Of a DNA stretch of 10,319 nt, positions 1 to 8,426 are shown piece by piece. The position numbers and the translations under genes are program-made. Positions within the stretch are counted from its first letter, which is position 1. Every line of letters starts with the position of its first letter. The stretch comes from Poronia punctata (Eukaryota; Ascomycota; Sordariomycetes; Xylariales; Xylariaceae): the NCBI GenBank assembly GCA_022579005.1, contig MU402026.1:1-10319 (forward strand), read 5' to 3'. A model generated the notes under the pieces. It saw only the letters and a list, made by a program, of their open reading frames with translations, searched no databases and was not told where the DNA came from.

Positions 1-705
1 ATACTTAGCTATAAACTTTTTATAAAAGTTTATAAACTTTAAAAATATTTATATATTATATACTAAAGTTAGTACTTTTTACTTTTAAATAGTAGCGACC
101 TTTTAAAGATTTATTTTTATTTTCTTAGTTATAATAATAAACTTTAAAAACTTTATTTTAGTTTTAAAAAACTTATACTTTAATAGCTTTATAAATAGTT
201 AATACTTTGCTAATTGCTTATAAACTAACTAAAAGTACTTTTTTTATTTTTTTTTATTTTTTAAAAAAATTATAATATTATTTAAATAAACTATGTAAAT
301 ATAATTTACTAGCTTAGCTAATATTTTATATATATAGGCTTAAAAAGTTATAAAAGCATTAGTTAGTTTAAAAAGCATAACTATATACTTAAAATGCCTA
401 TATTTTGTTTAAAAAGCGGTTTTTTACTTGTTGCTACGTTTAATTTAAATATAATAGTAAGCATTTTTAAAGTTTAGCTTTAAAAAAACTTTTACTAACC
501 TTAGCTTATTTATTATTTTTAATATAAAAGGTAAAAAATACCTATTTTTTATAGTTACCTTATTTAAGCCCTTATAATTAATATAAAGCTTTATAGTTTT
601 ATTTTTTTTTAATATAAATAAAATAAAAGCTTTTATGTTTGCTTTTAAGTGCTATATATAGCTTATTTAAAGGTTTTTTTTAAGGTACTCTTTAAGCACT
701 TGCTA
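1..705 (-). pseudogene. pol: Reverse transcriptase domain of gypsy pol (RIP-inactivated, cut by window)
   Basis: The minus strand reads as a Ty3/gypsy reverse transcriptase in family order. An LNKVTIKNRYFLPFIL segment at about 520-580 matches the family LNK.T.KNRYPLPLI. A WKTAF-like segment follows at about 415-430. At 355-382 the frame reads VMLFKLTNAF, matching VMPFGLTNAP. The catalytic box at 274-291 reads VYLNNI where the family has VYLDDI, with both aspartates changed to asparagine. At 1-46 it reads FLKFINFYKKFIAKY, matching FLGFANFYRRFIARY. Many in-frame TAA/TAG replace Gln or Trp. One single-base frame change lies between about 430 and 520; from there leftward the frame appears continuous. 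The loss of both catalytic aspartates means no activity. RT would have copied element RNA into DNA. Identification is firm. Confidence 0.92.
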
Positions 706-2840
706 TTAGGCCTTTATAGTAAAATAAATTAAGCTAAACAGTACTTATACCTTTTTTACTAGGTCTATTATATATTATGCTTTTTTTAGCACTAGCAACT
801 TTTTTACTAACAGCTTAAAGTATATATACTAAAACGCTTTAAAATACTTAAATAAATTAATTTTATTTTTAGTATTAAGCTTATTATTAATTTTAAAAAA
901 CAGCAATTTTCTTTTAAAGCTAACACTTATACTTATTAAGTTAGCAACGTATATTGCCTAACTGCTAACTACGTTACTAGCAAACTTTTTAAAGTTTATT
1001 TCTTAGTATTTATTATAAAACTATTAAGTAAAGGCTATATTTAATAGTATACTTAACTAACTTATTTTTAGCTATAATATTAAAAGCTTTAGTACCTTTT
1101 GCTTTTTACGTATTATATAAAATACTTGTTTAAAGATTTGCTTAATCCTTTAAGCGTTAACTATTTAAAAACTAGCTATATAGGCTGCTTAGTACTTTAT
1201 TAGCTTTTTATTTAGTTTTATTAATAAAAGCAATAAAATATTTGCTTTTTATAAGTATTTTTTTTTAAAGTCTTTATATATAATATTAACTTAAACTTTT
1301 ATATTTATATTTATAATAACCTTTTTTAGCTTTTGTTTATTACTTAAAAAAACTATAGCTGCTGCTTAAAATAGCTTTATAGTACTAAACGCTTTATAAA
1401 ACTTTATTAAAATAAATTAAATATATTAACTTACTTTAGCTTAGCTTTTAACTTTTTATTTTTAAAGTTTAACTAAGCTGTTTAAACGTTTTATATTTTA
1501 CTTTTAAGCTATTTTAATAGTTTTTACTTAACTTTGCCTAATTAGTAATTTAACGCTAACTGCTTATTTTTTAAGCAATACTTAGCTATATAGCTTTTTT
1601 TACTATAGTAGTAGCACTTTATAAAGCTATTACTAGTATATGCTAATTTGCTTTAATTTTAATTTATTTATTATTTTAATAAGTTATTAATTTTTTTTTT
1701 ATATTGCTTAAGCGCTTTTAAGTTATTTACTAACTTTTTTTGCTTTAGCAAGCGTTTAGCATATTTTTGCTTTTATAGCAGCTTATATTTTTTGCTAGTA
1801 TAATACTAAGTGCTTTATTATCTTTTAGCTTTTTAATATACTATAATTATGTTATTAAGCAATATATGCTATTTTACTAAAACCTTTTTTAGTTTTTTTT
1901 AAAATTTATACTAATAGTTAAAAGCTAGTTAGCTATTGTTTTTTAATAATATAGCGCTTTTAAGCTTTTATACTAATACTTGCTAATAAAAAAAAAAATT
2001 TTTTAAGTTTTTATTTTTTTATTGCTAAAGCTTATATAACTGCTTTTAAAAGGTCTGCTTAAATAGCTTTAAATTAACGTTCTTTTGCTAAATAAACTTT
2101 TAAAAGTTATTAAAAGTAGCTTTATTTTTTAAGTTATTATAATTTAACATATTTTAATAAAAACGCTAATTTATTTAAATATTAAACTTAGCTTACATTA
2201 AAGCTTATATAATTTATATTAAATCTTTATAGCTAAGCTTTTGCTAATTGCTCTTTTTTATAGCTATAATTTAGTTTTTAATCTTTATAGCAGTAGTATT
2301 TTGCTTTAGCTGCTTATAGTTATATATAAAAACTTTAGCGTTATTTTTATATTATAGCTCTTTTTGCTTAGCTAGTAGCTAAAGCAATTATAAGTTTTAG
2401 TTTATTATATTAATAATTTAGTTTAAAAAATTATTTTTTTAGCTTTTTAAACTTTTATAAAAACTATTATAATAAAAGCTTTTATTAAATAAGCTGCTAT
2501 ATAATAATAGCTTAAAGTAAAAAAAATAGCTTTTACTTTTTTAACTTTTTTAAAAGTTGCTAGCTGTTAGCTAATTGTTTATTTTAATAAGTAGCATATT
2601 TTATTTTAAGTTTTTTAGTTTGCTATTAGGTTCTTTGCTTTTTTTATTACGTTTATTGTTACTTTTTTGTTTTTAGTTATTTACAAATTTAGCTTAACTA
2701 TTAGCTAGTTTTTTTAATCCTTGTTGCTTATTTTTAATATTAGGTTTATTAAGCTTGTTTATATTATTGCTAGTTATTTGCCTAGCAGTTGCAAACTATA
2801 CTTAGTTTTTAGTTTAAATCCCTTTGCTAAACATTGCATT
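706..2840 (-). pseudogene. gag: gag and protease region of copy A (degraded)
   Basis: This stretch lies between the 5' LTR and the reverse transcriptase of copy A, where a chromovirus carries gag (capsid and nucleocapsid) and the aspartic protease. The minus strand is A-rich like the other coding strands here. The best-preserved part is about 2600-2767, a Lys/Asn-rich reading frame with only a few stops, as expected for the start of a gag protein. I could not find the zinc knuckle (CX2CX4HX4C) or the protease DSGA motif; both may be lost to mutation. The call therefore rests on position, strand composition and length (about 2.1 kb), not on domain recognition. The start codon is not determined. 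Confidence 0.5.
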
Positions 2841-2868
2841 ATAACTTAAAAATATAAAAACAAAAAAG

Positions 2869-3103
2869 TATAAAAGTTTAAGCAATAAAGTAGTTACAAA
2901 GTAATGTTGCTAGCAATTCTAAAAACTAAGTATATTAAATAACTTTTATTTAGTTAGCTAAGTAAGTAACTAAACTAGCTAAAAAGATTAAAAAAGGTAT
3001 AACTAGCAAAGCCTCGGCTATTAGTCGGCGTAGCTTTAGCCAATAGGTAGTCTGTGCGCAGATAGCTTAGCAAATAGGTTCCTTGGCTAGGTGCCCTGTT
3101 ATA
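2869..3103 (-). repeat. LTR of copy A (5' LTR, least mutated)
   Basis: This is a 235-bp long terminal repeat, the best-preserved of five copies; the others are 6299-6532, 6976-7209, 7276-7507 and 8427-8661. On the minus strand it starts TATAACAGGGCACC and ends CTTTTATA. A canonical LTR would start TG and end CA; both are changed to TA, as RIP predicts. It contains the most GC-rich stretch of the window (about 3009-3096), including two CGG sites that are TAG in LTR 7276-7507. It precedes gag-pol of copy A in the coding direction, so it would have carried the element promoter. The right boundary is sharp, because 3104 onward matches reverse-transcriptase sequence (reverse complement of about 1-163). 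Confidence 0.85.
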
Positions 3104-3830
3104 ATAAGATTTTTAAAGTTTCTTTTTATAATTAAAAGAATTATATGTTTAAAAGGTTGCTGCTATATAAAAGTAAAAAGTATTAATTTTAATATATAAT
3201 ATATAAGGATTTTTAAAGTTTATAAACTTTTATAAAAAGTTTATAGCTAAATATATAAATATTATTGTATTAATTATACTTATTTTAAAAAGTTATACTT
3301 TGCTAAGCTATATTTTTAAGTAAACTTTAAAAGTAAATTAAATATTAAAAAATGTAAAAAACCTTTTATATTAATAACCACTTTTTATTATTAAAATAGG
3401 TATTTAAATATTAAAGTAAAAATAAATATATTAATAAAAATAATATTAAAAATACTATTATAGCTTTAGAAAAAAGAAATATGAAAATTAGTTGCTTATT
3501 AGTTATAAAAGCTTATAAATACAAAAATTAAATAAGTAATAAGCTAATAAAAAGCTATAAGCACTAATAGTAGTACTTTAAAAAATAAGTAAAACATTTA
3601 TAGTATAAATAAATTATATAGCTTTAAAAAGCATAGTTAATTTACTACTATAAAACGTTTTAAAAAAGCTTGCTTAGTAAGTATATAAGCTAGTAAAGTT
3701 TAATTTTAAAATAAAATATTAATTAAATAGATTAAACTTAGTAAATAAACTATTAAAAAAGCTAGATTATATAGTTATAAAGATTTAATATAAAAATATA
3801 ATATTAACGTTAAAAAGATTTAACTAGTTA
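3104..3830 (+). pseudogene. pol: Reverse transcriptase C-terminus and RNase H of copy B (degraded)
   Basis: The first 150 bp match the reverse complement of 1-163 and so encode the end of the RT palm and thumb, including FKVINFYKKFIAKY-like codons near 3213-3255 (family FLGFANFYRRFI). After that, motifs fall at the expected distances though weakly and in shifting frames. A W-T...A-L..K segment lies at about 3311-3360 and a P.IL segment at 3362-3373. A segment at 3416-3463 aligns codon for codon with the RNase H VETDASDYAIGAVLSQ block. A KELLAIV-like stretch lies near 3552, a TDHK-like stretch near 3645, and an LDY stretch near 3763 before the ADALSR position. RNase H would degrade the RNA of the RNA-DNA hybrid. 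RT identity is strong by homology to copy A; RNase H is a positional inference. Confidence 0.68.
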
Positions 3831-5100
3831 GCAAGCTATTATAGAAAATATAGTAGCTTTTAGTAAAAAAGTTTTTTTATAAAAGTAAAACATTAGCTTA
3901 TATTATTAAAGCAGCTTAAAAAGCTTTATTAAACTTATACTTATTAGTTTATTTAATAATAAAAATAAAAATATAAATTTGTAGGCTTTTAAATTATTAA
4001 ACTTTTATTATATAATTATAAATAATTTTTAAAAGCAAAGAAGTAAAAAGTACTAATATATATGCTTAACTTATATATTATATATTATATAAATAATAAT
4101 AATAACTGATTTAATAAAACCTATTATTTATAATTAATATATTTTATATATTAAAGCTAAGAAATTAGCTTAAAATAAAATAGTTTTTTAATTAGCAGCT
4201 TTAGTATAGTTTTATAACATAGGTTATAAACTATAAGTTAAAACTTTATTTTTATAAAGCTAGTAAAAATTATATATTATAAAGCTAAAATGTATATAAA
4301 ATATTATATTAATAATAAAAATATATTATACTTTAAAAAAAAGCTAGTAATTTTAGTTTAAAAAGCTTTAATAAAGTAACTAATATATTAATACTATAAC
4401 AACTTTAAAGCTAAGTATATAAAAACATAGCTAAGCTATTATAGTATAAGTTTTATTAAAAAAGCTTAAAGCAAAATATTTAAAAATACGTTACTAGCTA
4501 TATTTAGTATAAAAGGGCTTAAAAGCTAAAGTATAAACTTTATAAAAAACTTTAATTTTTACTTTTATTAAAGTAGCTATTTTAAAAAATTAACTTAAAT
4601 TTTTTTATAAAATTATTTTTAAATATAAAAACTAATAATAATGTTTATAATATAATTTTAGTTATTATAAATTAGTTTATAAAAATATTATTTTTATTTT
4701 AATTTAAAAAATGCTTAATGCTATAAAGCTTATAATAATTATATATTATAAAGTAAATAGCTAGTATAAGGTTTTTAAAAACCTTATAAGTAATTAAAAT
4801 AAACTTATTATAAGCAAATTTTTAAAAACTTTTATAAAGTATAAAAAATGAATTAGTAGCTATTTATTATATAGTACTTTTAAAATAATAATTAAATAAA
4901 ATAAATATATTAAACTTTTAAAAAAATATTTTTATGCTTATATTATTAATAATTTAAATAAATAAGTTAAAATGCTAATAAAAGCTAAATTTAAATATAA
5001 TAATAGCAAAATATGCCATTATAAATTATTTACTATTTAAAATACTTTATAAGTATTACTTAAAAACTATTAAGTATATATTAAAGCAGCTATAATTTAA
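3831..5100 (+). pseudogene. pol: Integrase domain of gypsy pol, copy B (RIP-inactivated)
   Basis: This is an integrase of Ty3/gypsy type, which would insert element DNA into the host chromosome. From 4774 to about 5040 the frame is colinear with the family for some 85 codons without an indel. KNLIS-stop-NKLIISKFLKTF at 4777-4833 matches the family P..I.SDR...F.SKFWK. A segment at 4852-4902 aligns with LSSAYHPQTDGQTERQN, keeping the Ser, Thr and Asn positions. AYIINN at 4936-4953 and KAKFKYNNS at 4981-5007 match the AYxN and AEFAYNNS blocks. The catalytic Asp of the SDR block reads Asn. The N-terminal zinc-binding HHCC motif should fall near 4200-4400 but I could not place it with confidence. 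Positions 3831-4200 are taken as the linker after RNase H and show nothing specific. Confidence 0.82.
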
Positions 5101-5479
5101 AATTTAAAAAGTAAAAGAAAAGCTATAATATATAAAAGCTATATGCTATATAGTTTATATATATTAAAAGCAAGTAGTAAAGTTAATATAAAAGCATTAT
5201 AATAAGTATTATATATTAAAAAGGTTTTAAGTAAATAATATAATTAAGTTATTAATAGTATACTTTAAGTTTAAATATAAAAACAAGCTAGCTTTTATAT
5301 ATATTTAAGTTAAAGTCTTTAAAAAAAATAAAAACTTAGACATACTAAGTTAAGTTATATAAAATTTATTTTTAAGCTTATAATATATTTTTTAATTATT
5401 ACTTAAGCTATAAATAAACTAGCTATAAACGCTAATAAAATAGTACTACTTAAGTTAAAAAATAAGCAAAAAATATAAG

Positions 5480-5620
5480 TAGTAAAAAATATTGTTTAAT
5501 ATTAAAATAACTAAACTAAATAAAAATATTTAATAAAGTAAAAAGCTACCTAGTAAAATATAATACTTAAAACCTAGCTAAACATTTAATAACTATAAGA
5601 TATTTATTAAATTAGTATAA
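5480..5620 (+). pseudogene. Chromodomain at the pol C-terminus, copy B
   Basis: Downstream of integrase the plus strand reads YLIK-stop-K at 5527-5543 in one frame, then SYLVKYNT-stop-NLAKHL at 5544-5588 in the next. Allowing a single-base deletion, this matches the chromodomain block YLVKWKGYP..NTWEP..HL. Both conserved Trp positions are now stop codons, as expected from TGG to TAG/TAA. The homologous segment of copy D (10213-10299, minus strand) carries the same block without the frame break, which supports the reading. Chromodomains bind methylated histone H3 lysine 9 in related elements and are thought to direct integration to heterochromatin. This places the family in the chromovirus clade. 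Confidence 0.75.
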
Positions 5621-6298
5621 AAAAATTAAAAAGTTTATATTAAATAACATAATAAATAAAGTAGTTATATTAGCATAATAAGCATTAAAAGTTATAAAAA
5701 TATAAAACTTAGTTAATAAAAAATAGTAGCTATAAAAGTAAAAAATATACTATAACATTAAAATAGCTATAGCTAAAATTAAGCAATATAGTTTAATAGT
5801 TATTATAAATAAAAGCAATAATTGTAATTAAAATAACTTTATAAATAAAAAGCTTTTTAAAAAGCTTTGCTAATATTTAAAAACGTTTTTATACTTTTAT
5901 TAGCAAACTTCTTTTAATAGTTTAACTTTTTACTAAAAAGCTTTATAATAAATATATATAATTAGTATAAGGAAACATTTAAATTGCTTAAAGAACTATT
6001 TTAATACTTGAAAAAATATAGCAAACTAGGCTTTATATATAATATTATTTAAGTTATTATTTAAAAGCTTATTTTTACTAATATAAAACTACTAAAATCT
6101 AGTAATTAAGCTAGCAAATAAATAGCAAAAAGTATAAATAATAAAGAAACTAATAATAATAGTTAATAAATAATATATATAAACTTATTTCTAGTAAATT
6201 ATAGTTTAGCGCTTTTTGTTTATATACTAAAGTAACTAGCTTTTCTTTTAAAGTAACTATGTGCTAAAAAGCTAACTTGCTTTATTTAAGCAAAATAT
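5621..6298 (+). other. 3' internal region of copy B, first part
   Basis: This is about 680 bp between the chromodomain and the inserted LTR. The segment up to about 5760 matches copy D at 10085-10210 closely (for example ataaaacttagttaataaa in both). The segment 6125-6298 matches the reverse complement of 8250-8426 in copy C. At 5850-5950 the A-rich bias breaks, with short self-complementary runs around AAAGCTTT. I see no recognisable domain. A gypsy element normally has only a short noncoding stretch here, so this may be a long 3' untranslated region or part of an additional, now destroyed, reading frame. Confidence 0.6.
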
Positions 6299-6532
6299 TA
6301 TAATAGGCACCTATTTATAAAACCTACTAGCTGCGCTATTAGTGCATAGACTATATATAGCCTAAACCTACGTTGATTATTAGCTATAGTTTAGCTAGTT
6401 ATACCCCTTTTTATTTTTTTAGCTAGCCTAGTTACTTATTTAGTTAACTAAATAAAAGTTATTTAATATACCTAGTTTTTAAAATTGCTAGCAACATTAC
6501 CTTATAACTACTTTATTACTTAAACCTTTATA
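6299..6532 (+). repeat. Extra LTR inside copy B
   Basis: This is a 234-bp LTR of the same family in plus orientation, starting TATAATAGGCACC and ending CCTTTATA. It is not preceded by a polypurine tract. Sequence on both sides belongs to the 3' internal region of copy B (6125-6298 matches 8250-8426 reversed; 6533-6975 matches 7508-7962 reversed). It is therefore a solo LTR or the scar of a recombined nested element. About 290 bp present in copies C and D at this point are absent. The flanking 5-mers (aatat on the left, taaat on the right) are not an identical target duplication. Confidence 0.8.
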
Positions 6533-6961
6533 TAAATATAAAAATTAAAATATATATTAAAAGTATAATGCTAGCAAGGCTTTTTACTAAGTATATAAAT
6601 AGTTTTTAGCTGCTTATTACTAAGTTTATAATTAAAGTTAAAAATATTACAGTTTAAAAATAACTAGTTAAAATTTATGTTAAAAGTATGCTAATATATA
6701 AAGCTAAAGTAAAAAAGCTTAAAATGCAGCATAATAGCAACTGTTTAATAAAAAGCTTAATAAAATAGTAATACTAAAAAAAGCTAAGTATAAAAATAAG
6801 GTTATAAAATTAAAAAAGATAAACTAAGTTAATAAAAACTAAAAAAATAAGTAAAAGTATAGTAATAAGTTATAAAAAAGGTAATATAATTAAATAAATT
6901 TAAAAGCGGGCCTAACTAGCAAATATACTTATAAATATTAAAATTGCTAAAAACTAATAAC
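6533..6961 (+). other. 3' internal region of copy B, second part
   Basis: This A-rich stretch leads to the polypurine tract. It aligns over its whole length with the reverse complements of 7523-7962 (copy C) and, more loosely, 8676-9110 (copy D). The best-conserved part is at 6905-6960 (gcgggcctaactagcaaat here, gtgggcctaattagcaaat in copy C). Read as codons it is Lys-rich with scattered stops. No protein family is recognised; it could be untranslated or the end of an extra reading frame. Confidence 0.6.
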
Positions 6962-6975
6962 TTAAAAAAAGGCAG
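6962..6975 (+). promoter_or_regulatory. Polypurine tract before the 3' LTR (copy B)
   Basis: A run of seven A followed by GGCAG directly abuts the LTR start at 6976. The equivalent positions in copies C (7508-7521) and D (8662-8673) are also purine runs of the form A(8-9)GGCA or A(8)GCAG on the minus strand. In LTR retrotransposons the polypurine tract primes plus-strand DNA synthesis and lies immediately upstream of the 3' LTR. Three conserved copies at the LTR edge support the assignment and fix the element's orientation. Confidence 0.65.
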
Positions 6976-7209
6976 TATAATAAAGCACTTACTTATAAAA
7001 CTTATTTATTAAGCTATGTATATATAAACTAACTTTAAGCTAAACTTACGCTAATTATTAGCTATAGTTTAGCTAGTTACACCTTTTTTTATTTTTTACT
7101 AAGCCTAGTTACTTACTTAGTTAACTAAATAAAAGTTATTTAATATACCTAGTTTTTAAAATTGCTAGTAATATTACCTTATCATTACTTTATTACTTTA
7201 ACCCTTATA
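6976..7209 (+). repeat. 3' LTR of copy B
   Basis: This is a 234-bp LTR starting TATAATAAAGCAC right after the polypurine tract and ending ACCCTTATA. It shares the core block around 7127-7152 (aactaaataaaagttattta) with the other four LTRs. It is heavily mutated compared with 2869-3103: the GGGCACC start box reads AAAGCAC and the TCGG sites are gone. It is the 3' end of copy B. Confidence 0.83.
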
Positions 7210-7275
7210 TTTAGTAAAGTTAATATATTAATATTGAAAATTATTTAAAACCTATAACTTAATATATTAAAATTA
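7210..7275. other. 66-bp spacer between two tail-to-tail LTRs
   Basis: This 66-bp AT-rich stretch lies between the ends of LTR 6976-7209 (plus) and LTR 7276-7507 (minus). It does not match the element copies by eye and is the only sequence in the window that may not belong to the retrotransposon family. It should contain the flanking target site of copy B on its left and of copy C on its right. It includes a short palindromic TTAATATATTAAT run. Confidence 0.55.
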
Positions 7276-7507
7276 TATAAAGGTTTAAGCAATAAAGTAG
7301 TTATAAGGTAATATTGCTGGCAATTTTAAGAACTAGGTATATTAAATAACTTTTATTTAATTAGCTAGGTAAGTAACTAAACTAGTTAAAAGAATTAAAA
7401 AAGTATAACTAGTAAAGCCTTAGCTATTAGTTAGCGTAGCTTTAGCTAGTATATAGTTTATATATAAATAGCTTAGTAAGTAAGTTTTTTAGCTAAGCTT
7501 TATTATA
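7276..7507 (-). repeat. 3' LTR of copy C
   Basis: This 232-bp LTR runs on the minus strand from TATAATAAAGC (7507) to CCTTTATA (7276). Compared with LTR 2869-3103 it shows a clean series of C-to-T and G-to-A changes. CCTCGGC becomes CCTTAGC, GTCGGCG becomes GTTAGCG, and TAGCAAAG becomes TAGTAAAG. These paired sites are the clearest direct evidence for RIP in the window. Confidence 0.85.
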
Positions 7508-7521
7508 TTGCCTTTTTTTTT
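7508..7521 (-). promoter_or_regulatory. Polypurine tract (copy C)
   Basis: On the minus strand the sequence next to the LTR start reads as a run of nine A followed by GGCAA. It is equivalent to 6962-6975 of copy B and would have primed plus-strand DNA synthesis. Confidence 0.62.
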
Positions 7522-8426
7522 AAGTTGCTAGTTTTTAGCAATTTTAGTATTTATAAGTATATTTGCTAATTAGGCCCACTTTTTAATTTTTTTTTTATTA
7601 AATTCCTTTATTATATTTTGTAAGCTGTTTTTTATTAACTTATTAGCTTATATTTTACTTTGTATATTCTTGTTAATTTTATAACTTTATTTTTAGCATT
7701 TGCTTTTTTAGCTTTACTATTTTGTTAAGCTTTTTACTAAGCGTTTATTACTATGCTGCTTTTAAAGCTTTTTTGCTTTAAGATTATATACTAGTATACT
7801 TTTAATATTAAACTAAGCTAGTTATTTTTAAACTATAAAATTTTTAATTTTAACTATAACCTTTGCTAGCTTAATAATAATAAGCTAAAAATTATAACAA
7901 TGCTTAGTAAAAAGCTTTACTAGTATTATATTTCTAGTATATATTTAAATTTTTATATTTACTATTTTTGCTATACTAGTAATATTAACTATGCTTTTTA
8001 TAAAAAAAAGTACTATAGTTATTATACTATATATTTACTGCTTTTTTAGCTATTAGTTTTATTAAATATTAAATTTTTTAAATACTTTTTACTTTGCTTA
8101 GTATAGGTTAAAATATTATATAGTATACTTTTTACTTTTATGCTAAAACCTTTATAATTTAGCAAACTTATTAAGCTACTATTAATCAAGCTAAAAATAA
8201 AAATAAAAGTGCTAGTAAAAACGCTGCTTTGCTAAAAAATACTTTTATTGTTATAAGCTAATATATATTTTGCTTAGCTAAAGTAAGCTTAGTTTTTTAG
8301 TATATAGTTATATTTAAAAAAAAACTAGTTATATTAGAAAAAAAAATTTATTATATTGCTATTTACTAAAAACTAGTTTTTATTTATTATTTATTAACTA
8401 TTATTGTTGCTTTTTTTATAGTTTAT
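7522..8426 (-). other. 3' internal region of copy C
   Basis: This T-rich plus strand (A-rich minus strand) matches the 3' internal region of copies B and D. On the minus strand a Lys/Asn-rich frame at about 7510-7660 has relatively few stops and ends just before the polypurine tract. It includes a KKWA-stop-LANIL stretch whose neighbours are conserved in copy B. This may be the tail of an extra reading frame; no family is recognised. The segment 8250-8426 matches 6125-6298 of copy B. Confidence 0.6.

Larger units (their letters stand above)
1..3103 (-). mobile_element. Chromovirus copy A: 5' LTR, gag, protease-RT (partial)
   Basis: This is the 5' half of a Ty3/gypsy LTR retrotransposon read on the minus strand. 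Its order, right to left, is 5' LTR (2869-3103), an A-rich gag-like region, a presumed protease region, and reverse transcriptase reaching the window edge. The right end of the LTR abuts reverse-transcriptase sequence of copy B at 3104, so copy A appears to be a later antisense insertion into copy B. RNase H, integrase and the 3' LTR would lie left of the window. I found no clear primer-binding site next to the LTR. All coding sequence is destroyed by stop codons. The element type is well supported by the RT motifs; the continuity of one element from LTR to RT is inferred from order and strand. Confidence 0.8.
3104..7209 (+). mobile_element. Chromovirus copy B: RT end, RNase H, integrase, chromodomain, 3' LTR
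   Basis: This is the 3' two-thirds of a Ty3/gypsy chromovirus on the plus strand. It begins abruptly inside reverse transcriptase at 3104, where the LTR of copy A abuts it. It runs through RNase H, integrase and chromodomain to a polypurine tract at 6962-6975 and a 3' LTR at 6976-7209. It is interrupted by an additional LTR at 6299-6532 and lacks about 290 bp there relative to copies C and D. The gag, protease and RT start should lie beyond the 3' end of copy A, left of the window. Minus-strand copy D matches it almost end to end from about 5505 to the 3' LTR. No open reading frame survives. Confidence 0.85.
6533..7962. repeat. Large imperfect inverted repeat (copies B and C tail to tail)
   Basis: Positions 6533-7209 match the reverse complement of 7276-7962, with the 66-bp spacer at the centre. 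Each arm holds a 3' LTR, a polypurine tract and about 440 bp of 3' internal sequence. The arms are diverged at many positions, so this looks like two separate insertions in opposite orientation rather than a recent inverted duplication. A transcript across it could form a long imperfect hairpin. Confidence 0.8.
7276..8426 (-). mobile_element. Chromovirus copy C: 3' end fragment
   Basis: This is a minus-strand fragment made of 919 bp of 3' internal region (8426 down to 7508) and the 3' LTR (7507 down to 7276). It is the mirror image of the end of copy B. It stops at 8426, where the LTR of copy D begins, which suggests that copy D inserted into it. Its left boundary in element terms corresponds to about 6130 of copy B. 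It keeps the roughly 290 bp (about 7963-8250) that copy B lacks. No coding capacity remains. Confidence 0.8.

Noticed and set aside
2869..3103. A MITE or other small non-autonomous element recurring five times
   Set aside because: Three copies lie directly after a polypurine tract at the 3' end of the same internal sequence, one precedes gag-RT, and the ends fit mutated TG...CA. LTR is the better explanation.
1..3265. Terminal inverted repeats (1-163 and 3104-3265) of a DNA transposon
   Set aside because: Both arms read as the same part of reverse transcriptase (FLGFANFYRRFI region) in two oppositely oriented gypsy copies, so the inverted repeat is shared coding sequence.
3338..3390. A second N-terminal RT motif (LNK.T.KNRYPLPLI) in copy B
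   Set aside because: The true motif is clear on the minus strand of copy A near 520-580. In copy B this place is downstream of the RT FLGF block, so the resemblance is chance in AT-rich codons.
3481..3525. An SCLLVIKAY string resembling RNase H ECLAVI.A
   Set aside because: Spacing from the RT end and to the TDHK-like site favours the KELLAIV-like stretch near 3552; the match is short and in AT-rich sequence.
3828..3860. An LASYYRKY string resembling the RT FANFYRRFI block
   Set aside because: The authentic block is at 3213-3255 by homology to copy A, and RNase H spacing places this string after the RNase H end.
4102..4240. An ITDL...KKL string resembling RNase H TDHK...KKL
   Set aside because: It lies too close to the integrase and too far from the RT end. 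The RNase H motifs at 3416-3815 have consistent spacing.
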